DNA of 64,000 nt from Hyalangium versicolor. Its GTDB lineage: Bacteria > Myxococcota > Myxococcia > Myxococcales > Myxococcaceae. How positions within the stretch are numbered: the first letter of the stretch is position 1; every line of letters begins with the position of its first letter. The stretch lies in assembly GCF_020103695.1 (NCBI RefSeq), contig NZ_JAHXBF010000001.1, positions 310,001-374,000 on the forward strand. Direction: 5' to 3'. Positions 10,201-18,552 of the stretch are shown here, in pieces. The notes under the pieces are model-generated. The model ran no database searches, had not been told where the DNA came from, and was given only the letters and a program-made list of their open reading frames with translations. Made by a program: the position numbers and the translations under genes.

Positions 10201-13200
10201 GCGGCTCTATACAGTCGCTGTGGCGGCGTTGCCCGCCATGCCTGCCCATGCACGTTGCGAGCTCGATCTGATCGGAGAGCCAGAGGTGCCTCGTGCGGAG
10301 GCCGTGGCGCCGCCCGAGCCGGTGCAGGCGCCCGCTGTGGTTTCCGCGCCGCAGCCAACGGTCGTGGCCTCTCAGGGGCCGGGTGCCAGCTATTCGCCCG
10401 AGGAGCGTGCCTGGTTGGAGGCGCGGGAGAAGGACGCTCGGCTGCGCCACCGGTGGCATTACCTCCCCTTGCTCCATTCCACGGGAGCGCGGTTGCTGGC
10501 CCTGCCGGTGGAGCCCGAGGCGGCCTCGCAGGCGGTGGCTTCGTCCACTCCGCTCCGGACCGCGGCCGAACTGGCGCTGGCTGCCATCTGGCGGGACATC
10601 CTCCCGCGGACCTCTCCCGGAGCGGACGACGACTTCTTCGCGCAGGGTGGGCACAGCATCAAGGCGGTGCAGTTGCTTTCGCGCATCCACCGGGATCTCG
10701 GCGTGGAGGTGACGCTCAAGGAGATCTTCGATCACCCGGTGTTGGCGGACATGGCTCGCCTCGTCGAGCGTGCGGGCCGCACAGCCTCCGCCCCCATCCC
10801 GGAGGCTCCGGCGATGGCGGACTATCCGCTCTCCGTGACGCAGCGGCGGCTGTGGGCCTTGGAGTACCTCCAGGGTGGCGCGTCGGCCTATGTCATGTCC
10901 GGCGCGGTGGAGATCCGCGGCGAGCTGGATGTGGAGGCGCTCGAAGGGGCGTTCCGGCACGTGGTGACCCGGCACGAGGTGCTCCGTACAGCCTTCGTGC
11001 TCGAGGGCGATCAGCCCCGGCAGGTGGTGCGGCCTGAGGTGCCGTTCCTCCTGGAGCGCGTGGACCTCTCCGGTGCGGGCTCCCGGGAGGAGCGCCTGGC
11101 AGCGGCGCGTGCGCTGGCGGAGCAGGAGGCCGCCTTCCGCTTCGACCTCACGCGCGGTGGGTTGATCCGTGCGGTGCTGGCCCGGCTCGATCCGGCTCAC
11201 CACGTGTTCGTCTTGAGCCTGCACCACCTCGTGGGAGATGGCTGGTCCCACGGCGTGTTGTTGGAGGAGGTCGCCGCGTGCTACCGCGCGCTCCGCCGCA
11301 AGGAGTCGCCCGCGTTGCCCGCGCTGCGAATCCAGTACAAGGACTTCGCAGCCTGGCAGGAGTCCTCCCTGCGAGGCCCTACCGCCGAGCAGCACCGGCG
11401 CTACTGGCTGGAGGCGTTGAGCGGCGAGGTGCCCGTGCTGGAGTTCCCGACGGACTGGCCTCGGCCCGCGGTGGCCTCGTTCGAGGGGCGATCGCACGTG
11501 ATGGTGCTCGACCCCGCGCTCACGGAGGGGCTCTATGCGCTGTGCCGTCAGCATGGCGTGACGCTCTTCATGGGGCTGATGGCGGCTCTCCGGACCCTGT
11601 TGTTCCGCTACACTGGTCAGCAGGACAGCATCGTGGGGACGGTGGTGGCCGGCCGTGCCCATCCGGATCTGGAGCGCCAGATCGGCCCCTACCTCAACGT
11701 GGTGGCGCTGCGTGAGGCGGTACGGGGCGCGGAGCCTTTCTCGGAGCTGCTGCGCCGGGTGCGCAAGGGCACGTTGGAGGCTTTCGAGCACCAGGACTAT
11801 CCATTCGACACCCTGGTCGAGGAGCTGGGCCTGCAGCGTGATCCCAGCCGCTCGCCGCTCTTCGACGTCATGCTGGTGGTGCAGGACGGAGAGCGGGCCG
11901 AGCCCGAGTTGGAGGGCGCGCGCCTGTCGGCCTTCGGTGGCGAGTCGGGCGCGGGCAAGTTCGATCTCACGTTCAACGTCACGCCTCGGCGGGGAACCGT
12001 GGAGATCCGGATCGAGTACCGGCCGGATCTGTTCTCGGCGGCGCGGATTGCTCGCATGGAGGGGCACCTGCGCACCCTGGTGGCGCATGCCATCCGTGAG
12101 CCGGACCGGGCGCTTCACGGGTTGGAGCTGCTCACTCCCGCCGAGCGCACAGCGCTGCTCTCGCCCCTTCCGGAAGGCCCGGGCGATGCGCGTCTGGACT
12201 CCACGCTGGTTGATCTGTTCGAGCAGCAGGTGGTTGCCACTCCGGAGCAGGTGGCGATCATCTCCGGCTCGGAGCGCGTGAGCTACGCGGAGCTCGATCG
12301 GCTCGCGGGGGCGATCGCGGGGCAACTGCGGGAAGCGCTGGGGCTGGCGGAGGGAACCGTCGTGGGCGTGCTGCTGAGCCGGGGCGTGTGGTCCACGGCC
12401 GCGCAGGTGGGAATCCTGAAAGCGGGATGCGTGTACCTTCCGCTCGAGCCGGAGCTCCCCGAGGCACGGCTGCGCTACATGATCGGTGACAGCCGGTGTG
12501 GCGCCATCCTCACGGATGCCAAGGGCGTGCAGCGGCTCGGCGAGCTGGAGGGCGCCTTGCTCGTGGATGTCGAGCGGCTCGTGGAGCAGGCGCCCATTCC
12601 CCGCGTGGAGCGGAGTCGCCGCTGCTCGGATGCGGCGTACATCATCTACACCTCGGGCTCGACGGGGATGCCCAAGGGGGTGGAGTGCCACCATCGCGGG
12701 TTGATCAACACGGTGATCGAGCAGATCCACGGCTTCCAGATCGAGCGGGCCAGCCGGGTACTGCAGTTCGCGTCGCTGGCGTTTGACGCCTCGATGTCGG
12801 AGGTCTGGACCGCGTTGCTGGCGGGGGCCACGCTGGTGGTGGCTGGGCGTGAGGTGATCGAGAACACCTCAGCCTTCACTGCTTATCTCGCTGAGCACAA
12901 CGTCTCCGTGGCCACCCTGCCGCCTGTGTATCTGAGCGCGCTGGAGAGGCACGAGCTGCCGACGTTGAGGACGTTGGTGACAGCGGGAGAGGCGGCGAAC
13001 GCGGAGGACGCGAAGTGGTACGCGAAGAGGAAGAGGTACATCAACGCGTACGGCCCCGCGGAGTGCTCGGTGTGCGTGTCGATGTACGAGGTGAAGGAGG
13101 GAGAGGAGTACGCGAGGGGAATCCCGGTGGGTCAGGCGTTGAGGAACGTGGGGGTGGTGGTGGCGGACGGGGAGCTGAACGCGCTGCCGGTGGGAGTGGT

Positions 13201-15946
13201 GGGAGAGGTGTGCGTGAGGGGAGTGGGAGTGGCGCGGGGTTATTTGGGAAGGCCTGAGCTGACGGCAGAGAAGTTCGTGGAGCACGCGGAGTACGGACGC
13301 GTGTACCGGACGGGGGACTTGGGGAGGTGGAGCGAGCAGGGTCAGTTGGAGTTCGTGGGGAGGAAGGACGGGCAGGTGAAGATTCGGGGCCAGCGAGTGG
13401 AGGTGGAGGAGGTGAGGAGGAGGGTGCTGAGCCTGGCAGGGGTGGAGGAGGCAGTGGTGCTGGTGGAGGAGGTGGCGGGGGGCAAGGAGCTTGCGGCGTA
13501 CGTGGTGGGTGGAGAGGGAGTGAGCGAGGGTGAGGTGAGGAGGTGGGTGGGGCAGGGTCTGCCCGCGGCGATGGTGCCCGGGAAGGTGAGGGTGTTGGAG
13601 CAGCTGCCGCTGACAGCCAACGGGAAGGTGGACCGTGAGGCGCTGAAGCGTTGGGAGCAGCAGCAGCCGAGGCCTGGAGTCGCGGAGGAGAGCCGGCCGA
13701 GGACGGAAGCCGAGCAGGTGCTGGGAGAGGCGTGGCAGAGGGTGTTGGGAGTGGAGCGGGTGGGTTTGAGGGAGAACTACTTCGAGCTGGGAGGCGACTC
13801 GATCAAGGCGATCCGAGTGTCCAGCGAGGTGAGGAAGAAGGGCTGGCAGGTGGAGGTGAGGCAGGTGTTCATGCACCCGACGGTGGAAGAGCTGTCGGTG
13901 TGGATGAAGAGGAGGAAGGAGGAGAAGAGGGAGGAGGGGAGGGGAGAGGTGGAGCTGACGCCGATACAGAGGTGGCTGTTGGAGCGGGTGGAGGAGAAGC
14001 ACCGGGACCACTTCAACAACGCGGTGATGCTGAAGATGGAGGGAGGGGAGAGGGTGGAGAGGGAGGCGCTGAAGAGAGCGCTGAAGCAGGTGGAGATGCA
14101 GCACGAGGCGTTGAGGCTGAGGTGGAAGGAGGAGGAGGGGGGGAAGGTGAGGCAGTGGTACGGGGAGGAGGAGGGGGAGAGGGAGTGGCTGGAGGAGAAG
14201 GAGGTCGGGCCCGGAGAGGGCTGGCAGCAGCAGCTGGAGCAGGAGGCCGAGAGGCTGCAGAGGAGCTTGAGCCTGGAGAAGGGCCCTGTGTGGAGAGCGG
14301 GGCTTGTGAGGACGCCGGAAGGGGAGCGAGTGTTGTGGGTGGTGCACCACGTGTCTGTGGATGCGGTGTCTTGGGGAGTGCTGGTGGAGGACCTTGCCAG
14401 CGCGTACCGGCAGGCGGTGGAGGGAGCCGCAACGCTGGTGCTGCCCGAGCGCAGCGACTCGTTCCAGGCCTGGTCTCGCTTCCTTCACAGCTACGCCAGC
14501 AGCGCCGAAGTGCGCGCGGACGAGCCGTACTGGACGGCCGTGGACGCCGAGGTGAGGCAACTGGGGGCTCTGCCCCGTGAGGTGGCAATCCCGGGCGCGG
14601 GAGCTGAGGTGGCGGCGAAGCTCCAGGTCGAGCTCGACGCCGAACACACCGCCGAACTTCTCCGCAAGGCAGGAGCGCTGGGACGGCTCGGGATGAGCGG
14701 CCTGCTCGTGACGGGGCTCGCGCGCGCCTTCCATGGCTGGACTGGCACGCCACGGCTCGCGCTCGCCATGGAAGGTCACGGCCGTGAGCACGTCCCCGCC
14801 GAGCTGGATATCAGCCGGACCGTGGGATGGTTCACCGCGCTGTACCCCGTCATCGTCGATGCTCGGCAGCCCGCCGCCGTGGACGAGCACCTGCGCGCCG
14901 TGATGAAGGCGCTGCGCTCCGCCGCGCGACGAGGGCTCTCCTATGGGCTCCTGCGCTACCTGACGTCTTCAGAGTCCTCCTCGAGCCGGCTCTGCGCCGA
15001 GCCAGCCGTGGGCTTCAACTACCTCGGGGAGATGCGCGAGTCCTCCGTGGGTGGCTTCGTCGAGGCGAGCGAGTCCACCGGCTCCAGCCGGAGTCCTCGC
15101 GCGGAGCTGCTGAGGGACATCGAGATCGACGTCCTCGTGAAGCAAGGGCGGCTCTACCTGCAGCTCGCGTATGACCGCCAGCGCTTCACTGAAGCCACCA
15201 TGCGGCGCCTGGCCGAGGGCACTGTCCAGGAGGCGCTCCAGGTGGCCCGGCGGGCATCCGTTCGCAACCCCGCGGCAGGGCCTGTCCGCCTGTACTTCCT
15301 GCCTTTCGCGGGAGCCAGTGCAGAGGCCTATCAGCCCTTCCAGACCCGCCTTGGCGGCGAGATCGAAGTGGTGCCCGTGGAGCTGCCCGGCCGAGGCGTG
15401 CGCGCCTCCGAGCCACCGCTGGGAGGCATCGGAGAGATGGCGGAGGCCGTGCTGGAGCGCATCCGCGCGGATGGTGATGGCCCCTATGCCCTGTTCGGGC
15501 ACAGCATGGGAGCGCTCCTGGCGTATGAGGTGGCGCGAGCCGCCGCCGTCGCGGGCTTGGAGGAGCCACGCCACGTCGTCTGCAGCGGGCTCGGCGCGCC
15601 GTGGCGGTTGCCGGTGCGAGAGCAGCCCCTTGCTGACTCGGAGCTGCTCTCCGGGCTCCTGCTGTCCGCGCAGGTGGACGACGAAGAGCGCCACCGCCGG
15701 CTCGCGCTCCTCCGCGCCGATGTCGAGGCCGTCGAGCGCTATCGCCATCAGCCTGGCCAGTCGCTGAGTGCTCCGCTCCTGATCCTCACAGGCAATCAGG
15801 AGGGGATCTCCGACGAGGATGTGCAGGCCTGGAAGGATGCGACCCGTGGCGGGATGATGGCGCGGCGCTTCGAGGGCAACCACCACTTCCTCTTCGAGAA
15901 CGCGGCGCGCATCGCGGAGCTCATCTCCGAGACGCTGCTGGAGTGA
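7247..15946 (+). CDS. Nonribosomal peptide synthetase, C-FkbH-T-C-A-T-E-TE
   Basis: The 2899-residue protein begins with a condensation domain (SPMQEGILFH; HHILMDGW at H144/H145). An FkbH/HAD-like domain follows at about residues 460-990, with DCDNTLW at D663-W669 and the family TNQFNLSTRR element. FkbH domains are known to load glyceryl units from 1,3-bisphosphoglycerate onto carrier proteins (lactyl in BryA). A carrier domain comes next (GGHSIK, S1137), then a second condensation domain (HHLVGDGW, H1326/H1327). The adenylation domain has YTSGSTGMPKG and specificity residues DASTVAAVCK, which I recall as a classical Tyr code. A carrier domain (GGDSIK), an epimerisation domain (HHVSVDAVSW) and a type I thioesterase (GHSMG, S2753) end the chain. 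This is therefore the terminal synthetase: it would add a hydroxy-acid unit by ester formation, then D-Tyr, and release the product by hydrolysis or cyclisation. No adenylation domain precedes the first carrier, consistent with FkbH loading. Start ATG is unambiguous from homology to C domains. Confidence 0.96.
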   Translation: MIERSNIQNLVALSPMQEGILFHALYEQAGETYFEQALLRVQGALDIACFERAWNELLRRHEALRTVFVVKNVPKPLQVVLRERQIPLAFRDLSGLGEVEQREAVEAYRREDIARPFDLSKDVLLRVGLLRMQPELHMVVLSFHHILMDGWCQDILQRELMVIYQAFRQGQPSPLPAVAPPFRRYVKWLEQQDRAGALAFWTRYLDGYTQAVPFARGPAPADSTPAALEHHHLELSPEKTAALTALAARCGVTVGTLVQTVWGLQLCASRGARDAVFATTVSGRPPEIDGVESIIGLFINAVPTRIRVREDESWLELLRRVQRELAESTPYQFCPLADVQGQTPLKRQLLDHVVVIENFLQEDVSRVQEREAAAGLRVSQVDILERTNYPLTVQVHLGERLRFGFQFQTPRAERAEVLAAGRRLEAVLDAALRPDEPVGKVLGQLAAEAPAKPAAKAARPVPVLPVVISATFTADPVMPYVRWWCAQASIPTEVAVAPYNQVFQQLLDPSSAMARNKGVNVILARCEDWVRDAEELPEEARLAHLSSTFDRFVSALESQPADRATLVGLFPVTGQYARSARERELLEELARKLARVVERAPALRALDLTRLAEQFRIDEVVDPRQDRAGHLPYTEAFFAALGTSIARALRALRHEPFKVIAVDCDNTLWRGVCGEDGALGVEIGPGHQALQRFLVDRVAEGFLIVLCSKNVERDVWEVFDRHPGMILGRKHVVATRINWRPKPENLVELSQELGLGLNSFLFLDDSGVECEQVMRECPEVLAIRVPSDPAALPALLSHVWGVDVWRATEEDRRRSEMYQAETQREDERRSAASLEVFLASLDLRVRMTRISSAQRARAAQLTQRTNQFNLSTRRRTEAELTRLLEEPEFLGLAVTVSDRFGDYGLVGLVFARPEARSLVIDTFLLSCRVLGRGVEDAIMATLGGISRERGLEQVRALFVPTARNEPFRDFIARAGWHLDSESEAGRLYTVAVAALPAMPAHARCELDLIGEPEVPRAEAVAPPEPVQAPAVVSAPQPTVVASQGPGASYSPEERAWLEAREKDARLRHRWHYLPLLHSTGARLLALPVEPEAASQAVASSTPLRTAAELALAAIWRDILPRTSPGADDDFFAQGGHSIKAVQLLSRIHRDLGVEVTLKEIFDHPVLADMARLVERAGRTASAPIPEAPAMADYPLSVTQRRLWALEYLQGGASAYVMSGAVEIRGELDVEALEGAFRHVVTRHEVLRTAFVLEGDQPRQVVRPEVPFLLERVDLSGAGSREERLAAARALAEQEAAFRFDLTRGGLIRAVLARLDPAHHVFVLSLHHLVGDGWSHGVLLEEVAACYRALRRKESPALPALRIQYKDFAAWQESSLRGPTAEQHRRYWLEALSGEVPVLEFPTDWPRPAVASFEGRSHVMVLDPALTEGLYALCRQHGVTLFMGLMAALRTLLFRYTGQQDSIVGTVVAGRAHPDLERQIGPYLNVVALREAVRGAEPFSELLRRVRKGTLEAFEHQDYPFDTLVEELGLQRDPSRSPLFDVMLVVQDGERAEPELEGARLSAFGGESGAGKFDLTFNVTPRRGTVEIRIEYRPDLFSAARIARMEGHLRTLVAHAIREPDRALHGLELLTPAERTALLSPLPEGPGDARLDSTLVDLFEQQVVATPEQVAIISGSERVSYAELDRLAGAIAGQLREALGLAEGTVVGVLLSRGVWSTAAQVGILKAGCVYLPLEPELPEARLRYMIGDSRCGAILTDAKGVQRLGELEGALLVDVERLVEQAPIPRVERSRRCSDAAYIIYTSGSTGMPKGVECHHRGLINTVIEQIHGFQIERASRVLQFASLAFDASMSEVWTALLAGATLVVAGREVIENTSAFTAYLAEHNVSVATLPPVYLSALERHELPTLRTLVTAGEAANAEDAKWYAKRKRYINAYGPAECSVCVSMYEVKEGEEYARGIPVGQALRNVGVVVADGELNALPVGVVGEVCVRGVGVARGYLGRPELTAEKFVEHAEYGRVYRTGDLGRWSEQGQLEFVGRKDGQVKIRGQRVEVEEVRRRVLSLAGVEEAVVLVEEVAGGKELAAYVVGGEGVSEGEVRRWVGQGLPAAMVPGKVRVLEQLPLTANGKVDREALKRWEQQQPRPGVAEESRPRTEAEQVLGEAWQRVLGVERVGLRENYFELGGDSIKAIRVSSEVRKKGWQVEVRQVFMHPTVEELSVWMKRRKEEKREEGRGEVELTPIQRWLLERVEEKHRDHFNNAVMLKMEGGERVEREALKRALKQVEMQHEALRLRWKEEEGGKVRQWYGEEEGEREWLEEKEVGPGEGWQQQLEQEAERLQRSLSLEKGPVWRAGLVRTPEGERVLWVVHHVSVDAVSWGVLVEDLASAYRQAVEGAATLVLPERSDSFQAWSRFLHSYASSAEVRADEPYWTAVDAEVRQLGALPREVAIPGAGAEVAAKLQVELDAEHTAELLRKAGALGRLGMSGLLVTGLARAFHGWTGTPRLALAMEGHGREHVPAELDISRTVGWFTALYPVIVDARQPAAVDEHLRAVMKALRSAARRGLSYGLLRYLTSSESSSSRLCAEPAVGFNYLGEMRESSVGGFVEASESTGSSRSPRAELLRDIEIDVLVKQGRLYLQLAYDRQRFTEATMRRLAEGTVQEALQVARRASVRNPAAGPVRLYFLPFAGASAEAYQPFQTRLGGEIEVVPVELPGRGVRASEPPLGGIGEMAEAVLERIRADGDGPYALFGHSMGALLAYEVARAAAVAGLEEPRHVVCSGLGAPWRLPVREQPLADSELLSGLLLSAQVDDEERHRRLALLRADVEAVERYRHQPGQSLSAPLLILTGNQEGISDEDVQAWKDATRGGMMARRFEGNHHFLFENAARIAELISETLLE
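12917..14496. repeat. Near-identical 1.58-kb segment, copy 2 (pairs with 4783-6362)
   Basis: This is the partner of the segment in the upstream synthetase gene, at a constant offset of 8134 bp. It uses AGG for Arg and TTG, GTG, GGG and GAG heavily, whereas flanking NRPS sequence prefers CGC/CGG, CTG and GGC. The upstream boundary lies inside the adenylation domain, after the first half of the specificity pocket, so the two A domains differ at pocket positions 236-278 and share the rest. Confidence 0.93.
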
Positions 15947-15953
15947 GCCGGGC

Positions 15954-15967
15954 CGCCCCCAGGGGCG
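15954..15967. terminator. Small GC hairpin between convergent genes
   Basis: CGCCC and GGGCG arms with a 4-nt loop lie in the 21-bp gap between the NRPS stop and the stop of the opposing serine hydrolase gene. The hairpin has no T-tract. A terminator role is inferred from position only. Confidence 0.3.
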
Positions 15968-17425
15968 CTACGGGATCTGCTTCCCGGCGCTCTTGCCGCC
16001 CATCCAGATCTCCATCTGGCCTTGCGTGCCGTGGTGGAACTCGATGGGCGTGCCCTCGAGCGTGCCGAGATCGTTGCGCAGGGTGAAGTCGTTGTCTCCG
16101 TAGGGCTCGAGCTCCATGGTCATCTCCGGATCCGAGAAGGAGCTGGCGGCCATCAAACGATCCTGGTCGATGTAGATGCGCAGCTTGCCGAAGATGGTGG
16201 AGTACGTACCGACGTACCGCGGCCATACCGAGCGATCTGGCTTGAATTGGCTCGGTGCCCGATAAGCCAGGGGCGTAGCGGAGGGGGGCTCGGCGCCAGT
16301 CAACAGCGCGGCGACTCCCTGGGCAATCTCCCACTGCGTCGTGGTGTCCAGGTTGGCCAGCGTCGCCACCGCCAGCCCTTCATCGGGCAGCAGCAGGAAT
16401 GAGGAGGCGCTGGTCAGCACATCCCCCTGATGGAAGACCGCGGGCTTGTCGAGCAGCGACGCCACGTACCACCCCATGCCGTACATCGGAGAGACGGGCC
16501 GCCAGAGGGTGTCCACGGACTGCGGGGAGACCACCTGGGCAGTGTGGCCCTTGCCATGGGCCAGCATCGCGCCGAGGTACTGGGCCACATCCTGCGCCGA
16601 CGTGAAGAGGGCCGAGCCCGCCGGGTTGTGCGAGCGGGACCAGGGTTGCTGCCGGGGCTGGATCTCGCCGCGCGTCCACACGTAGCCCTGGGCGAGCGCC
16701 CTCTCCGGAACCTGGCTCTTGTCGAACGTCGACTCCGCCATCTCCAGCGGCTGGAAGACGGTGCGCGCCATGGCCTCCTCATAGAGCGCGCCGGAGACTT
16801 GTTGGAGGATGAGGCCGGCCACGGCGAAGCCGTCGTTGGAATACTCGAAGTTCGAGCCGGGCTTGGAGTTCAGCCGAACACCCGCCAGCGCGCGCACGCG
16901 CCGCTCCAGCGCTCCGTCATCCTGCGCGCCGTCCCACAAGAAGCTGCCGGGCAGCCCCGAGGTATGGGATAGCAGGTGCTTCACGAGGATCTGGTCCTGA
17001 AGTCCATCCGCCGTGCGGAACCAGGGTAGATAGCGCGTCACCGGCGCCTCCAGATCCACGTGGCCCTGCTCCACCTGATGCATCAGCGCCAGCGCCGTCA
17101 TGGACTTGGTGGTGGACCCAATGGACACGCGCGTGTGCCCTGTCATCGGTGCGCCGGTCTCCAGGTTCGCGCGCCCGTAGCCCCGGACATAGACGGTCTG
17201 GCCTCCTTGGAGGATGGTCAGCGACAGCCCTGGCACGTGCCCCTGGTCCATCCGTTCGGCGACGAACTGATCGATGCGCTCTTGCAACTCTCGCGGTAAA
17301 GCGTTCTGGGTCACCGGATCCTCCGACGTCGGGTCCTGGGCGGAGAGGGGCTGCTGGCAGCCAGTGCAGCAGAGAACACCGAGCACGGCGAGGAAACGAA
17401 AAGTTGGTCTTATCCACATGATCAT
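15968..17425 (-). CDS. Lipoprotein serine hydrolase, beta-lactamase class C / DD-peptidase fold
   Basis: This 485-residue protein has a signal peptide ending in a lipobox (LCCTGC, near residue 23), so it should be a lipidated periplasmic protein. The penicillin-binding/class C fold motifs are present: SxxK as STTK (about residue 103), YxN as YSN, and HQG in place of KTG. A C-terminal extension of about 100 residues (WPRYVGTYSTIFGKLRIY onward) resembles the beta-barrel domain often added to such hydrolases. The family includes beta-lactamases, esterases and D-aminopeptidases, so the substrate cannot be read from sequence. Two in-frame ATGs lie 6 bp apart; AGGAG is better spaced for the second. 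The gene converges on the NRPS, and a second hydrolase of the same family lies nearby on the other strand. Confidence 0.9.
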   Translation of the reverse strand: MIMWIRPTFRFLAVLGVLCCTGCQQPLSAQDPTSEDPVTQNALPRELQERIDQFVAERMDQGHVPGLSLTILQGGQTVYVRGYGRANLETGAPMTGHTRVSIGSTTKSMTALALMHQVEQGHVDLEAPVTRYLPWFRTADGLQDQILVKHLLSHTSGLPGSFLWDGAQDDGALERRVRALAGVRLNSKPGSNFEYSNDGFAVAGLILQQVSGALYEEAMARTVFQPLEMAESTFDKSQVPERALAQGYVWTRGEIQPRQQPWSRSHNPAGSALFTSAQDVAQYLGAMLAHGKGHTAQVVSPQSVDTLWRPVSPMYGMGWYVASLLDKPAVFHQGDVLTSASSFLLLPDEGLAVATLANLDTTTQWEIAQGVAALLTGAEPPSATPLAYRAPSQFKPDRSVWPRYVGTYSTIFGKLRIYIDQDRLMAASSFSDPEMTMELEPYGDNDFTLRNDLGTLEGTPIEFHHGTQGQMEIWMGGKSAGKQIP

Positions 17426-17729
17426 GGCTCCTGGAGGGACACTTCATGTGTGGGCTCCAGGGCTCCCCTTGAGTGGCGTTCACGCGCATGAAAGGCCCGT
17501 GAACGCCGCCGCTCTCGAACACCCCGTGCGCTGGAATCTGTTACCGGGGTTCGCCAGGCGCGACTGCCAGGCCGCTCTGCTGACAGATGCTGAATGCTTG
17601 GTGCTGGGAGTGTCCGTGATAAGACAGGGAGTGAATCCTTCCCGGCCTGCCAGAAGGAAGACTTGTTGCTCTCGTTACATCTGCAAGCCTTTGGCGTGCC
17701 AAACCACCCACCCAGTAGGAGGCAGCCTC
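17426..17729. promoter_or_regulatory. Divergent intergenic region with a perfect inverted repeat
   Basis: About 300 bp without a convincing gene separate the minus-strand hydrolase from the plus-strand lipoprotein, so it should contain both promoters. I found no clear -35/-10 pair. TTTGGC-GT-GCCAAA, a perfect 6-bp inverted repeat at 17690-17703, lies 26 bp upstream of the lipoprotein start and just before its AGGAGG ribosome binding site (17717-17722). It could be an operator or a leader hairpin. Confidence 0.4.
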
Positions 17730-18521
17730 ATGTTTGAAATGAACAAGTACGTGGTTCCGTCACGCTCCGTGTGGGCGCTGAGTCTCTCGGCGGTGATGAT
17801 GCTCGGCGCCTGCACCAGCTCGAACACGGCCTCAACGCCCACCGGCGACGGCCAGACAGAGGGCTCCAAAGGCCTGTTTCCCGTGAAGGGCAATGGAGAT
17901 CGCACCACGCAAGATCGCCCGCTGGGCGCCTTCACCCAGGTGCAGAACGATACGTCAGTACCTGTCACGATCTCCCAGGGGGACCAGTCCGTCTCGGTGA
18001 CGGTGGACTCGAACCTGCAGTCCTTGCTGCTCACCGAGGTGAGCAACGGCGTGCTGAAGATCACCACCAACAAGAACATCGAGCCCACGCTCGGCTCGAA
18101 TGTGAAGATCTCCATCACCGGGCTGACGGGTGTCACCCTCACGGGTTCGGGTCCGGTGATCGCCGGGGTGACGCCAGGAGCCAACCTCGCGTTGAATCTC
18201 ACGGGCTCGGGCCCACTCACCTTCAACGGCACCGCTCAGGCAGTGAATGCGCAGCAGAGCGGCAGCGGCCCCTTGCTCCTCACGGGCTCCGCGCAGAGCC
18301 TGACGGCCAACCTCTCGGGCCCGGGATTCCTCGATGCCAAGGGGCTGCCCGTCAGCGGCGCCGCCCAGCTCATCAGCAGCGGCTCGGGGCTGCTGAGCGC
18401 CACCGCCAATGGCACGGTCAGCTTCGACCTGAGCGGGAGTGGCAACATCATCTGGTACGGCTCCGCCCAGGTGACCGGCCAGAACAAGACCGGCAGTGGC
18501 TCCATCACCCACGGCAAATGA
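17730..18521 (+). CDS. Lipoprotein with GIN/DUF2807-like beta-repeat domain
   Basis: The 263-residue product starts at the ATG preceded by AGGAGG with 7-bp spacing. It has a signal peptide with lipobox LGAC (Cys near residue 30). The mature part (PLGAFTQVQNDTSVPVTI onward) matches the putative auto-transporter adhesin head GIN (DUF2807) type, which forms a right-handed beta-solenoid. About seven GSG-containing turns recur at roughly 20-residue spacing (LTGSGP, LTGSGP, QSGSGP, LSGPGF, SSGSGL, LSGSGN, KTGSGS). The function of this family is not established; a surface or periplasmic structural role is likely. The next hydrolase gene starts 31 bp downstream, suggesting a two-gene operon. Confidence 0.85.
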   Translation: MFEMNKYVVPSRSVWALSLSAVMMLGACTSSNTASTPTGDGQTEGSKGLFPVKGNGDRTTQDRPLGAFTQVQNDTSVPVTISQGDQSVSVTVDSNLQSLLLTEVSNGVLKITTNKNIEPTLGSNVKISITGLTGVTLTGSGPVIAGVTPGANLALNLTGSGPLTFNGTAQAVNAQQSGSGPLLLTGSAQSLTANLSGPGFLDAKGLPVSGAAQLISSGSGLLSATANGTVSFDLSGSGNIIWYGSAQVTGQNKTGSGSITHGK

Positions 18522-18552
18522 CTTGGGCCCTGTTCATACAGGAGAACGCCTC

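Noticed and set aside
12869..14890. 673-residue His/Leu/Pro-rich minus-strand frame (and a similar one at 4678-6354)
   Set aside because: Its odd composition is the complement of the purine-rich repeat segment; it has no domain or ribosome binding site.
17274..17729. N-terminal extension of the GIN-type lipoprotein reading through the upstream gap
   Set aside because: It would put about 150 unrelated residues before a clear lipoprotein signal peptide; the ATG at 17730 has a perfect ribosome binding site.
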